From: an uncultured Lachnospiraceae bacterium
GTDB taxonomy: Bacteria; Bacillota; Clostridia; Lachnospirales; Lachnospiraceae
Assembly: GCA_902797015.1 (NCBI GenBank)
Contig: CADBRG010000282.1
Span: forward strand, 1-10,108
DNA length: 10,108 bases
Direction of reading: 5' to 3'
Part shown: positions 1-6,544 of the stretch, piece by piece
Position numbering within the stretch: the stretch's first letter is position 1
How the letters are laid out: every line of letters starts with the position of its first letter
Made by a program: the position numbers and the translations under genes
Notes under the pieces: model-generated
Told to the model about the DNA's origin: nothing
What the model saw: only the letters and a program-made list of their open reading frames with translations
Database searches by the model: none

Positions 1-2010
1 TACGATCTTTCCGGTCTTCAATGCTGCATCGATCGGTACCTTCATATTTTCAACCCAGTTCAGGGAATCGAAGATACGGAATACATCGATGCCATAGTCA
101 GCAGACATCTTAATGAACTCTGTAACAACATTATCCGGATAGTTGGTATAACCTACAGCATTCGAAGCACGAAGCAGCATCTGCAGCAATGTATTCGGCA
201 TGCGCTGTCTTAACAGCTCAAGACGCTCCCACGGTGACTCATGCAGGAAACGATAAGCGGTATCGAATGTAGCGCCGCCCCAGCACTCAGCGGAGAATGC
301 ATTTGCAAGATATGCATTGGTTGCCTTTGCGGCACCGCACAGATCCTTGCTTCTCATACGGGTTGCCATCAGAGACTGCTGTGCGTCACGCATGGTAGTA
401 TCAGTTACATAAAGCTTCTTATCATTAAGGATCTTCTGCATCAGACCTTCTGCGCCAAGCTTCAGGAACTCATCACGCATACCGTAAACCGGTTTGGATT
501 CATCAAGATACGGAAGTACACGGTTTTCATATTTTGCTTTCTTTCCGCCGCTTTCATTGACGATCTTGTCACCAAGGAATTCCAGAACCTTTGTTGCACG
601 GTCCTGACCCATGGACATATCAAACAGCTCCGGTGTTTCCTCAATAAATGTGGTATAGCACTGACCGGAACGGAAGGTCGGATGATTCAAAACGTTTACA
701 AGGAACGGGATATTTGTCTTAACGCCGCGGATACGCATCTCGGACATTGCACGGATTGATTTGTTGATCGCAATATCAAAATCACGTGCGTGGGAGATGA
801 CTTTAACCAGAAGGCTGTCATAGAACGGTGTGATCACAGCACCCTGGAAGCCGTTACCGCCGTCAAGACGGATACCAGCACCTTCGCCGGCACGGTAAAC
901 AGTAATTTCACCAGTGTCAGGCAGGAAGTTGTTTTGCGGATCCTCTGTCGTGATACGTGTCTGGATGGAATATCCATTACATGTAATGGATTCCTGTCCA
1001 TGGATACGAACCTGCGGAGAATCAAGCGGATAACCTTCAGCAACCAGAATCTGAGAAGCTACAATGTCAATACCGGTTACTTCTTCTGACACAGTATGCT
1101 CAACCTGAACACGCGGGTTCATCTCGATGAAGTACGGATTGTTATCTGCATCTACCAGGAATTCGCAAGTGCCGGCGTTACGGTAGTTAACAGCCTTACA
1201 CATACGGATCGCAGAATCAAAGATGATCTGTCTGGTCTCATCCGGAATTGAGAAAGCAGGAGCATACTCAACAACCTTCTGATGACGACGCTGTACAGAA
1301 CAGTCACGGTCATACAGATGTACAACGTTACCATAGTTATCACCAAGAACCTGAACCTCGATGTGCTTCGGGCTTCTTAAATATTTCTCGATGAAGATCT
1401 TGTCATCACCGAATGCTTTCTTGGATTCGTTTTTCGCTTCTTCGAATTCCTGCTCGAGGTCTTCCAGACGGTTGACGATACGCATACCACGTCCGCCACC
1501 ACCGTTAGAAGCTTTCAGCATAACCGGAAAACCGACCATCTGTGCTACTTCAGCAGCTTTTTTAAATTTTTTGATTGCATAATCTACACCAGGGATGATC
1601 GGAACATCAGCTTCGATCGCCATTTTCTTCGAAGAGATCTTGTCACCCATCTGGTTCATAATTTTACTTGTCGGGCCAATGAAGACGATGCCGTTTTTCT
1701 CGCATGCATCTACAAAATTCGGATTCTCAGAAAGGAATCCATAACCCGGATGGATCGCGTCAACGCCTTCCGCAACAGCGATCTTGATGATCGTATCAAT
1801 ATCCAGATACGCATCGATCGGTCCCTTGTTCGGATCGAGCGGATAAGATTCGTCAGATTTACTGCGGAATGCCGCATATCGGTCTTCCTTAGAATAAATG
1901 CTGACGGTGGATATTCCAAGTTCCTGACATGCACGGAATACCCGGATGGCAATCTCCCCTCTGTTTGCCACCATGACCTTTTTGAAAGGTCTGATTTTTG
2001 CATCACTCAT
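1..2010 (-). CDS. pycA: Pyruvate carboxylase, N-terminal 670 residues (partial, cut by left edge)
   Basis: This enzyme is a biotin-dependent cytoplasmic carboxylase that converts pyruvate, bicarbonate and ATP to oxaloacetate, an anaplerotic step. The frame is open from the ATG at 2010 to base 1, exactly 670 codons, with no frameshift. The biotin carboxylase half starts at once (KVMVANRGEIAIRVFRAC, near residue 11). It carries the ATP-grasp glycine loop KASNGGGGRGM (residues 166-176), RDCSVQRRHQK (235-245) and the active-site stretch EMNPRVQVEH (296-305). The carboxyltransferase domain begins near residue 530 with TDTTMRDAQQS (536-546, putative metal ligand Asp542), followed by ECWGGATFD (575-583) and RASNAVGYTNYPDN (614-627). 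One chain holding both domains in this order excludes AccC alone or an oxaloacetate decarboxylase alpha subunit. The rest of the carboxyltransferase domain and the C-terminal biotin-carrier domain lie outside the window; the family is usually about 1150 residues. The start is supported by AAGGAGA about 6 bases upstream. One oddity is Gln544 where most homologues I recall have His (DAHQS). Confidence 0.96.
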   Translation of the reverse strand, partial: MSDAKIRPFKKVMVANRGEIAIRVFRACQELGISTVSIYSKEDRYAAFRSKSDESYPLDPNKGPIDAYLDIDTIIKIAVAEGVDAIHPGYGFLSENPNFVDACEKNGIVFIGPTSKIMNQMGDKISSKKMAIEADVPIIPGVDYAIKKFKKAAEVAQMVGFPVMLKASNGGGGRGMRIVNRLEDLEQEFEEAKNESKKAFGDDKIFIEKYLRSPKHIEVQVLGDNYGNVVHLYDRDCSVQRRHQKVVEYAPAFSIPDETRQIIFDSAIRMCKAVNYRNAGTCEFLVDADNNPYFIEMNPRVQVEHTVSEEVTGIDIVASQILVAEGYPLDSPQVRIHGQESITCNGYSIQTRITTEDPQNNFLPDTGEITVYRAGEGAGIRLDGGNGFQGAVITPFYDSLLVKVISHARDFDIAINKSIRAMSEMRIRGVKTNIPFLVNVLNHPTFRSGQCYTTFIEETPELFDMSMGQDRATKVLEFLGDKIVNESGGKKAKYENRVLPYLDESKPVYGMRDEFLKLGAEGLMQKILNDKKLYVTDTTMRDAQQSLMATRMRSKDLCGAAKATNAYLANAFSAECWGGATFDTAYRFLHESPWERLELLRQRMPNTLLQMLLRASNAVGYTNYPDNVVTEFIKMSADYGIDVFRIFDSLNWVENMKVPIDAALKTGKIV

Positions 2011-2044
2011 AATTCTTCTCCTTGCCTCATGTAAAAAGTGAAAC

Positions 2045-2064
2045 GATTATCCTTGCGGATAATC
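2045..2064 (-). promoter_or_regulatory. Perfect stem-loop in the pycA leader
   Basis: The minus strand reads GATTATCC-GCAA-GGATAATC: a perfect 8-bp inverted repeat around a four-base loop of the GNRA type. It lies about 13-32 nt after the predicted start of transcription and about 35 nt before the pycA start codon. It is followed by GTTTCACTTTTT, a weak and interrupted U-rich run. It could be an mRNA stabiliser, a weak attenuator or an operator for a dimeric repressor; the sequence alone does not decide between these. Confidence 0.6.
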
Positions 2065-2083
2065 TTGTACAACTTCATATACA

Positions 2084-2112
2084 ATTATAAGGAATACATG
2101 CATGGATTTCAA
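2084..2112 (-). promoter_or_regulatory. Sigma-A-type promoter of pycA
   Basis: On the minus strand TTGAAA (2112-2107) and TATAAT (2089-2084) are separated by exactly 17 bases, close to consensus. Transcription would start near 2077, leaving a leader of about 67 nt before the pycA ATG. The spacer contains the palindrome CATGCATG (2097-2104), so a regulator bound there would block RNA polymerase directly. That last point is inference. Confidence 0.75.
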
Positions 2113-2188
2113 GGGAAAGTCAACCAGAATTCCGCAAAAAATGGAAGCATTTATGGGTAATATAACCTAAATATATGAAAGGGTTTTA

Positions 2189-3469
2189 TTAAAGATAAAC
2201 AAGAGGATGACGGAGCTCGGAACTATGCGCATTATGATCAGGATCAGCGGCATAGGAGTACAGTTCTGCAGAAGCCAGATCCAGCCGGAATAACGACGCC
2301 AGATCTGCATCCATATCCCGAAGTGCCTGTGCCGGATGTGTGATGACAGGGATCGTGGCTGCTTCATTCATTTTAGACAGAAGCGGTGCCGCATCACGAT
2401 GAAATCCGAGAACACGCGCATATGGCGCAAACCCTGATTTTCGCATTTTAGAAAGCATGGCTGCATCGATCCCCAGAAAAATATGGGTCAGATATCTGTT
2501 GACAGCTGTCAGTGTCTGATTTTTTCCTTTGCAGGAGAGAGCAAACGTTTTCCAGTCAGAAAACGCCTCCAGTTTGTTTTTGATCGTATTGGACAGTTCA
2601 ACGTTCTGAGAGAACCGTTCCGATAAGGTGTCTTTTTGCGACCGCAATGCATAAAATAGCATATCTGAAAAATCATCCTCCGAAAGCGGACGATGGCTGG
2701 CCAGATATTCTGTAAGCTCTTGATTGGAAGATGAAGGAATATAACCGGTCAGAATATCATCGGATCGTTCTGTTTTACCGGAATCGGAATACTGTTCAAA
2801 CAAACGCTGCCTGATCGCAGTTGCAGACGGGAATGATGCTGTATCGGAAAGCGACTGTTCGTGGTAAGCAGCGCCCGCACGTGTGACCATGCAGGGTTCC
2901 ATTGGGTGATTCGTTTCCAAATTTGCATGGAGATATTCCAGAGCGAGAATATTATTCGGCGACGCAAGCACAGTCTGCAGCGTATTTTGAAGTCCAGGTT
3001 CTCTTTCCCAAAAGGAGCATAACGCATTCGCCCTGGCCGCCGGAAACGTCAGTCCTCTGCGTATGCCTTCCGCAAGAATCGATTGGAATGCTTTGGATTC
3101 ATCGTGCAGAAATCCGGCGGTTTTAATAAGCAGCTGTTGTTCCGCTGCGTTTTTTGCCTCACATCCAAAGGAAATATCTGTCACGATGCCAAGACGGGAG
3201 AGTGTCTCTACGCCGCATTTGGCATATTCGCCAGCACTCAATGTACTGCCTGTTACGGGCATCTGGATCACGAGATCGGCGCCATTCTCCAGGGCAGACT
3301 TTACGCGCAGATATTTATCCGTGATGGCAGGGCCGCCCCGCTGTACGAAATCTCCACTCATAATGACAACAATATAATCTGCCCCGGTAAGCTTACGGGT
3401 CTGTTCCAAATGATATTGATGTCCGTTATGAAACGGATTGTATTCTGCTATGACACCTGCAACCTTCAA
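2189..3469 (-). CDS. tmcAL: tRNA(Met) cytidine acetate ligase (TmcAL, YlbM family)
   Basis: TmcAL activates acetate with ATP to acetyl-AMP and acetylates the wobble cytidine (C34) of elongator tRNA-Met, giving ac4C. The family is known from Bacillus subtilis and other Firmicutes. The protein opens with the nucleotidyltransferase signature VIAEYNPFHNGH (residues 6-17, HIGH-like) and continues with IMSGDFVQRGGPA (36-48), both typical of the family. The 426-residue length also fits. I start it at the TTG at 3469 (MKVAGVIAEYNPFHNGH), because GGGAG sits 7 bases upstream and family members begin with this stretch. The longer reading frame back to 3610 would add 47 residues with no family resemblance and would run through the promoter. 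The gene is divergent from ackA and ends 178 bases before the pycA start, with no clear terminator between, so read-through into pycA is possible. Confidence 0.92.
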   Translation of the reverse strand: MKVAGVIAEYNPFHNGHQYHLEQTRKLTGADYIVVIMSGDFVQRGGPAITDKYLRVKSALENGADLVIQMPVTGSTLSAGEYAKCGVETLSRLGIVTDISFGCEAKNAAEQQLLIKTAGFLHDESKAFQSILAEGIRRGLTFPAARANALCSFWEREPGLQNTLQTVLASPNNILALEYLHANLETNHPMEPCMVTRAGAAYHEQSLSDTASFPSATAIRQRLFEQYSDSGKTERSDDILTGYIPSSSNQELTEYLASHRPLSEDDFSDMLFYALRSQKDTLSERFSQNVELSNTIKNKLEAFSDWKTFALSCKGKNQTLTAVNRYLTHIFLGIDAAMLSKMRKSGFAPYARVLGFHRDAAPLLSKMNEAATIPVITHPAQALRDMDADLASLFRLDLASAELYSYAADPDHNAHSSELRHPLVYL

Positions 3470-3499
3470 TCTGACGCTCCCTTCATTTCGTTTCCTACT

Positions 3500-3528
3500 A
3501 TTATATTGTGGCTTACTTAAAATGCAAA
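3500..3528 (-). promoter_or_regulatory. Predicted promoter of tmcAL
   Basis: On the minus strand TATAAT (3505-3500) is a perfect -10 box. TTTGCA (3528-3523), a 4/6 match to the -35 box, lies 17 bases upstream. This places the transcription start about 25 bases before the TTG start, just upstream of the ribosome binding site, and supports the shorter tmcAL start. It is back-to-back with the ackA promoter, the two -35 boxes being 8 bases apart. Confidence 0.6.
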
Positions 3529-3536
3529 GAAAAATC

Positions 3537-3564
3537 TTGCGAACTTCTGAAATATGTTTATAAT
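3537..3564 (+). promoter_or_regulatory. Predicted promoter of ackA
   Basis: TTGCGA (3537-3542) and a perfect TATAAT (3559-3564) are separated by 16 bases. The start of transcription would fall near 3571, giving a short leader of about 40 nt that contains the ribosome binding site GGGAG (3598-3602), 8 bases before the ackA ATG. Confidence 0.65.
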
Positions 3565-3610
3565 GATAGTATCTGTGACATTTTAATTTATAAGGAAGGG
3601 AGCTAAACAA

Positions 3611-4798
3611 ATGAAAGTTTTAGTTATTAACTGCGGAAGTTCATCTCTGAAATATCAGCTGATCGATTCTGAAACAGAACAGGTAATGGCAAAAGGCCTT
3701 TGCGAGCGTATCGGTATCGACGGCGCTCTGACATATCAGAAGGCAGGCTGCGACAAAGAGCAGTCCACACCGGCTATGCCGACTCATAAAGAGGCAATCC
3801 AGCTGGTTCTTGACGCACTTGTAAATCCGACCACAGGCGCGATCAAAGATCTGAGCGAAGTAGAAGCTGTCGGCCATCGTATCGTACACGGCGGTGAGAA
3901 GTTCGCTTCTTCCGCAATCATCGATGATGAGATGCTTGCAGCAGTAGAAGAGTGCAACGACCTTGCACCGCTTCACAATCCGGCAAACCTGATCGGTATC
4001 CGTGCATGCCAGGAGCTTATGCCGGGCGTACCGATGGTAGGTGTATTTGATACCGCTTTCCATCAGACCATGCCGACAAAGGCTTACTTATATGGTCTTC
4101 CTTATGAATATTATGAGAAATATAAAGTCAGAAGATACGGCTTCCACGGAACCAGCCACAGCTTCGTATCCAAACACTTTGCTGAGTTTGCAGGCCTGGA
4201 CATCAACAATTCCAAGATCATTGTAGCTCATCTTGGTAACGGTGCTTCCATCAGTGCTGTTGTTAACGGCAAGTGTGTAGACACATCCATGGGTCTTACT
4301 CCGCTTGAAGGTCTTGTAATGGGAACCCGTTCCGGTGACATCGATCCGGCGATCATGGAGTTCATTGCAAAGAAAGAAAACCTGGATATCGCAGGCGTTA
4401 TGAACGTTCTGAACAAGAAATCCGGTGTACAGGGTATTTCCAAAGTTTCTTCCGATTTCCGTGATCTGGAAGATGGCATGAACAAAGGTGACAAGCTCTG
4501 CGAAGCAGCAATCGAAGTATTCGCTTATCGTGTAGCAAAATACATCGGCGCTTATGTTGCAGCTATGAACGGCGTTGACGGTATCGCATTCACAGCAGGT
4601 ATCGGCGAGAACGCTCCGCTCGTACGTAAAAAAGTTGTTGAGTACCTTGGTTACCTCGGCATTACTCTGGATGAGGAAGCAAACGGACATCGCGGCGAGG
4701 ATCTGATGATCTCTACTCCGGATTCCAAGGTTAAGGTTGCGATCATCCCGACAAACGAAGAGCTTGCGATCGCAAGAGAGACTGTAGCTCTGGTATAA
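3611..4798 (+). CDS. ackA: Acetate kinase
   Basis: This cytoplasmic enzyme interconverts acetyl-phosphate plus ADP with acetate plus ATP, the substrate-level phosphorylation step of acetate fermentation. At 395 residues it is full length. The family landmarks occur in order: VLVINCGSSSLKYQL (residues 3-17, phosphate-binding, Asn7), VGHRIVHGGEKF (87-98, Arg90), FDTAFHQTMP (146-155, Asp147), RRYGFHGTSH (174-183, His179), AHLGNGASI (206-214), MGTRSGDIDP (237-246, Arg240), FTAGIGENAP (327-336) and IPTNEEL (379-385, Glu383). These match the catalytic Arg, Asp, His, Arg and Glu set known from Methanosarcina acetate kinase with an offset of one. The gene has its own promoter and a good ribosome binding site. 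No phosphotransacetylase gene (pta) lies directly upstream, where many bacteria have it; the upstream neighbour is the divergent tmcAL. No convincing terminator follows the stop codon. Confidence 0.98.
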   Translation: MKVLVINCGSSSLKYQLIDSETEQVMAKGLCERIGIDGALTYQKAGCDKEQSTPAMPTHKEAIQLVLDALVNPTTGAIKDLSEVEAVGHRIVHGGEKFASSAIIDDEMLAAVEECNDLAPLHNPANLIGIRACQELMPGVPMVGVFDTAFHQTMPTKAYLYGLPYEYYEKYKVRRYGFHGTSHSFVSKHFAEFAGLDINNSKIIVAHLGNGASISAVVNGKCVDTSMGLTPLEGLVMGTRSGDIDPAIMEFIAKKENLDIAGVMNVLNKKSGVQGISKVSSDFRDLEDGMNKGDKLCEAAIEVFAYRVAKYIGAYVAAMNGVDGIAFTAGIGENAPLVRKKVVEYLGYLGITLDEEANGHRGEDLMISTPDSKVKVAIIPTNEELAIARETVALV

Positions 4799-4831
4799 TA
4801 TTTATTGCTTATAAAAAGCGTAAAAATATGA

Positions 4832-4860
4832 TTGACAAACACCTCGCATATCTGTATAAT
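4832..4860 (+). promoter_or_regulatory. Perfect-consensus sigma-A promoter of rpmF
   Basis: TTGACA (4832-4837), a 17-base spacer and TATAAT (4855-4860) match the housekeeping consensus at every position. This is what one expects for strong expression of a ribosomal protein gene. Transcription would start near 4867, about 48 nt before the rpmF ATG. The AT-rich leader carries AAATTA-AGC-TAATTT (4878-4892), a 6-bp inverted repeat of uncertain meaning. Confidence 0.9.
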
Positions 4861-4914
4861 TTACCGAGTGTGTTAGAAAATTAAGCTAATTTATATAAAT
4901 GGGAGGTGTTTCAT

Positions 4915-5097
4915 ATGTCTATTTGCCCAAAGAATAAATCTTCAAAAGGCAGAAGAGACCAGAGAAGAGCGAACTGGAAGATGTCTAATCCGACACTGGT
5001 GAAATGCAGCAAGTGTGGAGAACTGATGGTTCCGCATCGTGTTTGCAAAAACTGTGGTTCTTATAACAAAAAAGAAATCATCAGCATGGAAGATTAA
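4915..5097 (+). CDS. rpmF: 50S ribosomal protein L32 (zinc-ribbon form)
   Basis: L32 is a small basic protein of the large ribosomal subunit. The 60-residue product starts MSICPKNKSSKGRRDQRRAN, followed by a zinc ribbon made of two CxxC pairs (Cys31/Cys34 and Cys44/Cys47), so this is the zinc-binding (C+) type. The ATG at 4915 is preferred because GGAGG (4902-4906) lies 8 bases upstream. A GTG at 4906 would add three residues, but it overlaps that ribosome binding site. The gene stands between a perfect promoter and two tandem terminators, so it looks like a largely independent transcription unit. In many Firmicutes a DUF177 (YceD-like) gene precedes rpmF; here ackA lies 116 bases upstream and no such gene fits. 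Confidence 0.97.
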   Translation: MSICPKNKSSKGRRDQRRANWKMSNPTLVKCSKCGELMVPHRVCKNCGSYNKKEIISMED

Positions 5098-5110
5098 TCA
5101 GTCTTATAAC

Positions 5111-5143
5111 AGCCCGGACATTCCTTTGTCCGGGCTTGTTTTA
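5111..5143 (+). terminator. Intrinsic terminator of rpmF (first of two)
   Basis: A perfect 10-bp stem, AGCCCGGACA (5111-5120) paired with TGTCCGGGCT (5127-5136), encloses the six-base loop TTCCTT. It is followed by TGTTTTA. The GC-rich stem and U-rich tail 14 bases after the rpmF stop make a strong rho-independent terminator. Confidence 0.93.
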
Positions 5144-5149
5144 TGTCCG

Positions 5150-5179
5150 GCCGGGGAAAGAATTCTCCGGCTTTTTATT
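5150..5179 (+). terminator. Second intrinsic terminator before plsX
   Basis: GCCGGGGA (5150-5157) pairs with TCTCCGGC (5164-5171) through one G-T (G-U) wobble around the loop AAGAAT. The run TTTTTATT follows directly (from 5172). It backs up the terminator just upstream and separates rpmF transcription from plsX. Confidence 0.8.
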
Positions 5180-5206
5180 GCTTTCTAAGGGAACATATAG
5201 TATATT
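5178..5206 (+). promoter_or_regulatory. Possible promoter of plsX-acpP
   Basis: TTGCTT (5178-5183) and TATATT (5201-5206) are separated by 17 bases. The -35 half is weak (3/6) and the -10 half good (5/6). A promoter is needed here because two terminators close the preceding unit. The region is very AT-rich, so other -10-like boxes exist and the exact start is uncertain. Confidence 0.45.
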
Positions 5207-5259
5207 AACTCTGATTGCATGTAATATCTTAGTATATATAGAAAGGAAGTCTGATCCAC

Positions 5260-6270
5260 ATGTCAGAGATCACCACAATCGCCCTTGACGCAATGGGAGG
5301 CGACAATGCCCCCGGCGAGATCATAAAAGGAGCTGTGAATGCCGTTTCCGCCAGTCAAACCATACGTGTCCTTTTGGTTGGTCAGCCGGATGTGATCCAA
5401 AAAGAGCTCGACCAGTATCAATATCCGAAAGAGCAGATTCAGATCATTCCTGCACAGGAAGTGATTGAAACTGCAGAGCCGCCCGTAGCGGCAATCCGGC
5501 ATAAAAAAGATTCTTCTCTTGTTGTTGCAATGAAGCTTGTACGTGAGGGAGAAGCGGATGCCGTAGTCTCTGCAGGCAGCACCGGCGCGATCCTTGCCGG
5601 CGGTCAGCTTTTGATCGGCAAAAAGAAAGGTGTCGGCCGTTCTCCGCTGGCTCCGCTGATCCCCACCAAGAACGGTGTATCACTTCTGATCGACTGTGGT
5701 GCAAATATGGATCCGAGACCCAACCATTTGCTTCAGTTTGCTCAGATGGGTTCCATTTATATGGAGCATATCATCGGCGTTAAAAATCCACGTGTTGCGA
5801 TTCTGAATGTCGGCGCTGAGGAAGAGAAGGGTAACAAGCTTGTCAAAGAAACATTTCCAATGTTAAAGGAATGCGCGAACATCAATTTCATTGGCAGCAT
5901 TGAGGCAAGAGATATTCCGCACGGCTATGCTGATGTTATCGTCTGCGAAGCTTTTTCCGGTAATGTTGTTCTGAAATTATATGAAGGTGTCGCATCTGTC
6001 CTGTTAGCAAAGGTGAAAGAGGGATTAAAATCCTCTCCGCGCGCATCCATCGGCGGTCTTCTTGCCAAGCCAGCACTTAAGACCACTTTAAAAGCGTTTG
6101 ATGTGTCCGAATATGGCGGCGCACCGCTTCTGGGACTCAACGGACTTGTCGTTAAGACGCACGGAAGTGCAGACGCGAACGATGTAAAGAATTCGATCCT
6201 GCAGTGTGTGCAGTTTAAAGAACAAAAGATCAATGAAAAAATCACAGAATATCTTTTAGAATCTGAGTAA
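5260..6270 (+). CDS. plsX: Phosphate acyltransferase PlsX
   Basis: PlsX is a peripheral membrane enzyme that converts acyl-ACP and phosphate to acyl-phosphate, the acyl donor for PlsY in the first step of bacterial phospholipid synthesis. The 336-residue product has the usual length and family landmarks: IALDAMGGDNAP (residues 7-18), VVSAGSTGA (102-110), LNVGAEEEKGN (182-192), CEAFSGNVVLK (229-239), YGGAPLLGLNG (285-295) and HGSAD (301-305). AAGGAAG lies 10 bases before the ATG, slightly long but acceptable. acpP, encoding the carrier of its substrate, follows after 13 bases and is surely co-transcribed. In Bacillus this cluster is controlled by FapR; I do not see a FapR-type operator here. 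Confidence 0.97.
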   Translation: MSEITTIALDAMGGDNAPGEIIKGAVNAVSASQTIRVLLVGQPDVIQKELDQYQYPKEQIQIIPAQEVIETAEPPVAAIRHKKDSSLVVAMKLVREGEADAVVSAGSTGAILAGGQLLIGKKKGVGRSPLAPLIPTKNGVSLLIDCGANMDPRPNHLLQFAQMGSIYMEHIIGVKNPRVAILNVGAEEEKGNKLVKETFPMLKECANINFIGSIEARDIPHGYADVIVCEAFSGNVVLKLYEGVASVLLAKVKEGLKSSPRASIGGLLAKPALKTTLKAFDVSEYGGAPLLGLNGLVVKTHGSADANDVKNSILQCVQFKEQKINEKITEYLLESE

Positions 6271-6283
6271 TGGAGGGTATGAC

Positions 6284-6517
6284 ATGGAGTTTGAAAAAAT
6301 CAAAGAAGTAATTGCGGATGTACTGGATTATTCTACAGAAGAGATCACAGAAGAGACCACTTTCATCGATGATCTCGGTGCAGACTCACTGGATGTCGTT
6401 CAGATCGTCATGCAGCTTGAGGACATTTTCGGGATCGAGATCCCGGATGATGCGATTGAAAACATCGTCACAGTCGGCGATGCAGTAGAACAGATCAAAG
6501 CTGCTGCAAGAGAGTAA
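6284..6517 (+). CDS. acpP: Acyl carrier protein
   Basis: This 77-residue acidic protein carries growing fatty acyl chains on a phosphopantetheine arm. The attachment site is Ser35 in the motif LGADSLDVVQ (residues 31-40). The remaining helices are typical of ACP, such as MQLEDIFGIEIPDDA. GGAGGG lies 6 bases before the ATG, giving strong initiation as expected for an abundant protein. It sits 13 bases downstream of plsX in one operon and supplies the acyl-ACP used by PlsX. Its position beside plsX and rnc marks it as the housekeeping fatty-acid ACP, not a polyketide-type carrier. Confidence 0.97.
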   Translation: MEFEKIKEVIADVLDYSTEEITEETTFIDDLGADSLDVVQIVMQLEDIFGIEIPDDAIENIVTVGDAVEQIKAAARE

Positions 6518-6544
6518 TCCTGATTCATTAAAACATCTATACGG

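Noticed and set aside
241..759. A 172-codon plus-strand frame inside pycA
   Set aside because: It is antisense to clear carboxyltransferase and biotin carboxylase sequence, has no ribosome binding site of note, and its product resembles no family I recognise.
2011..2083. Riboswitch or T-box in the pycA leader
   Set aside because: The leader is only about 67 nt and holds a single simple hairpin. No T-box, purine, SAM or other conserved riboswitch core is visible.
2165..2187. Possible terminator after tmcAL (AACCT pairing with AGGGTT)
   Set aside because: The stem is about five base pairs with a wobble, and no U-run follows on the minus strand. I cannot support a terminator there.
3083..3520. 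A 145-codon plus-strand frame antisense to tmcAL
   Set aside because: It overlaps the conserved N-terminal TmcAL motifs in antisense. There is no promoter or ribosome binding site that supports it.
4088..4690. A 200-codon open frame antisense to ackA, and a 140-codon one at 3641-4063 on the same strand
   Set aside because: They lie wholly within the highly conserved ackA gene. Their products are low-complexity and Cys/Phe-rich with no recognisable domain, as expected for antisense shadows of a strongly codon-biased gene.
4799..4830. Possible terminator after ackA (GCTT/AAGC hairpin)
   Set aside because: It has only a four-base core stem and is followed by A-rich, not U-rich, sequence on the coding strand.
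4878..4892. AAATTA-AGC-TAATTT inverted repeat in the rpmF leader, considered as a Zur-type operator because L32 here binds zinc
   Set aside because: It does not resemble the Zur box known from Bacillus, and short AT-only inverted repeats are common in AT-rich leaders. It is kept only as a remark under the promoter.
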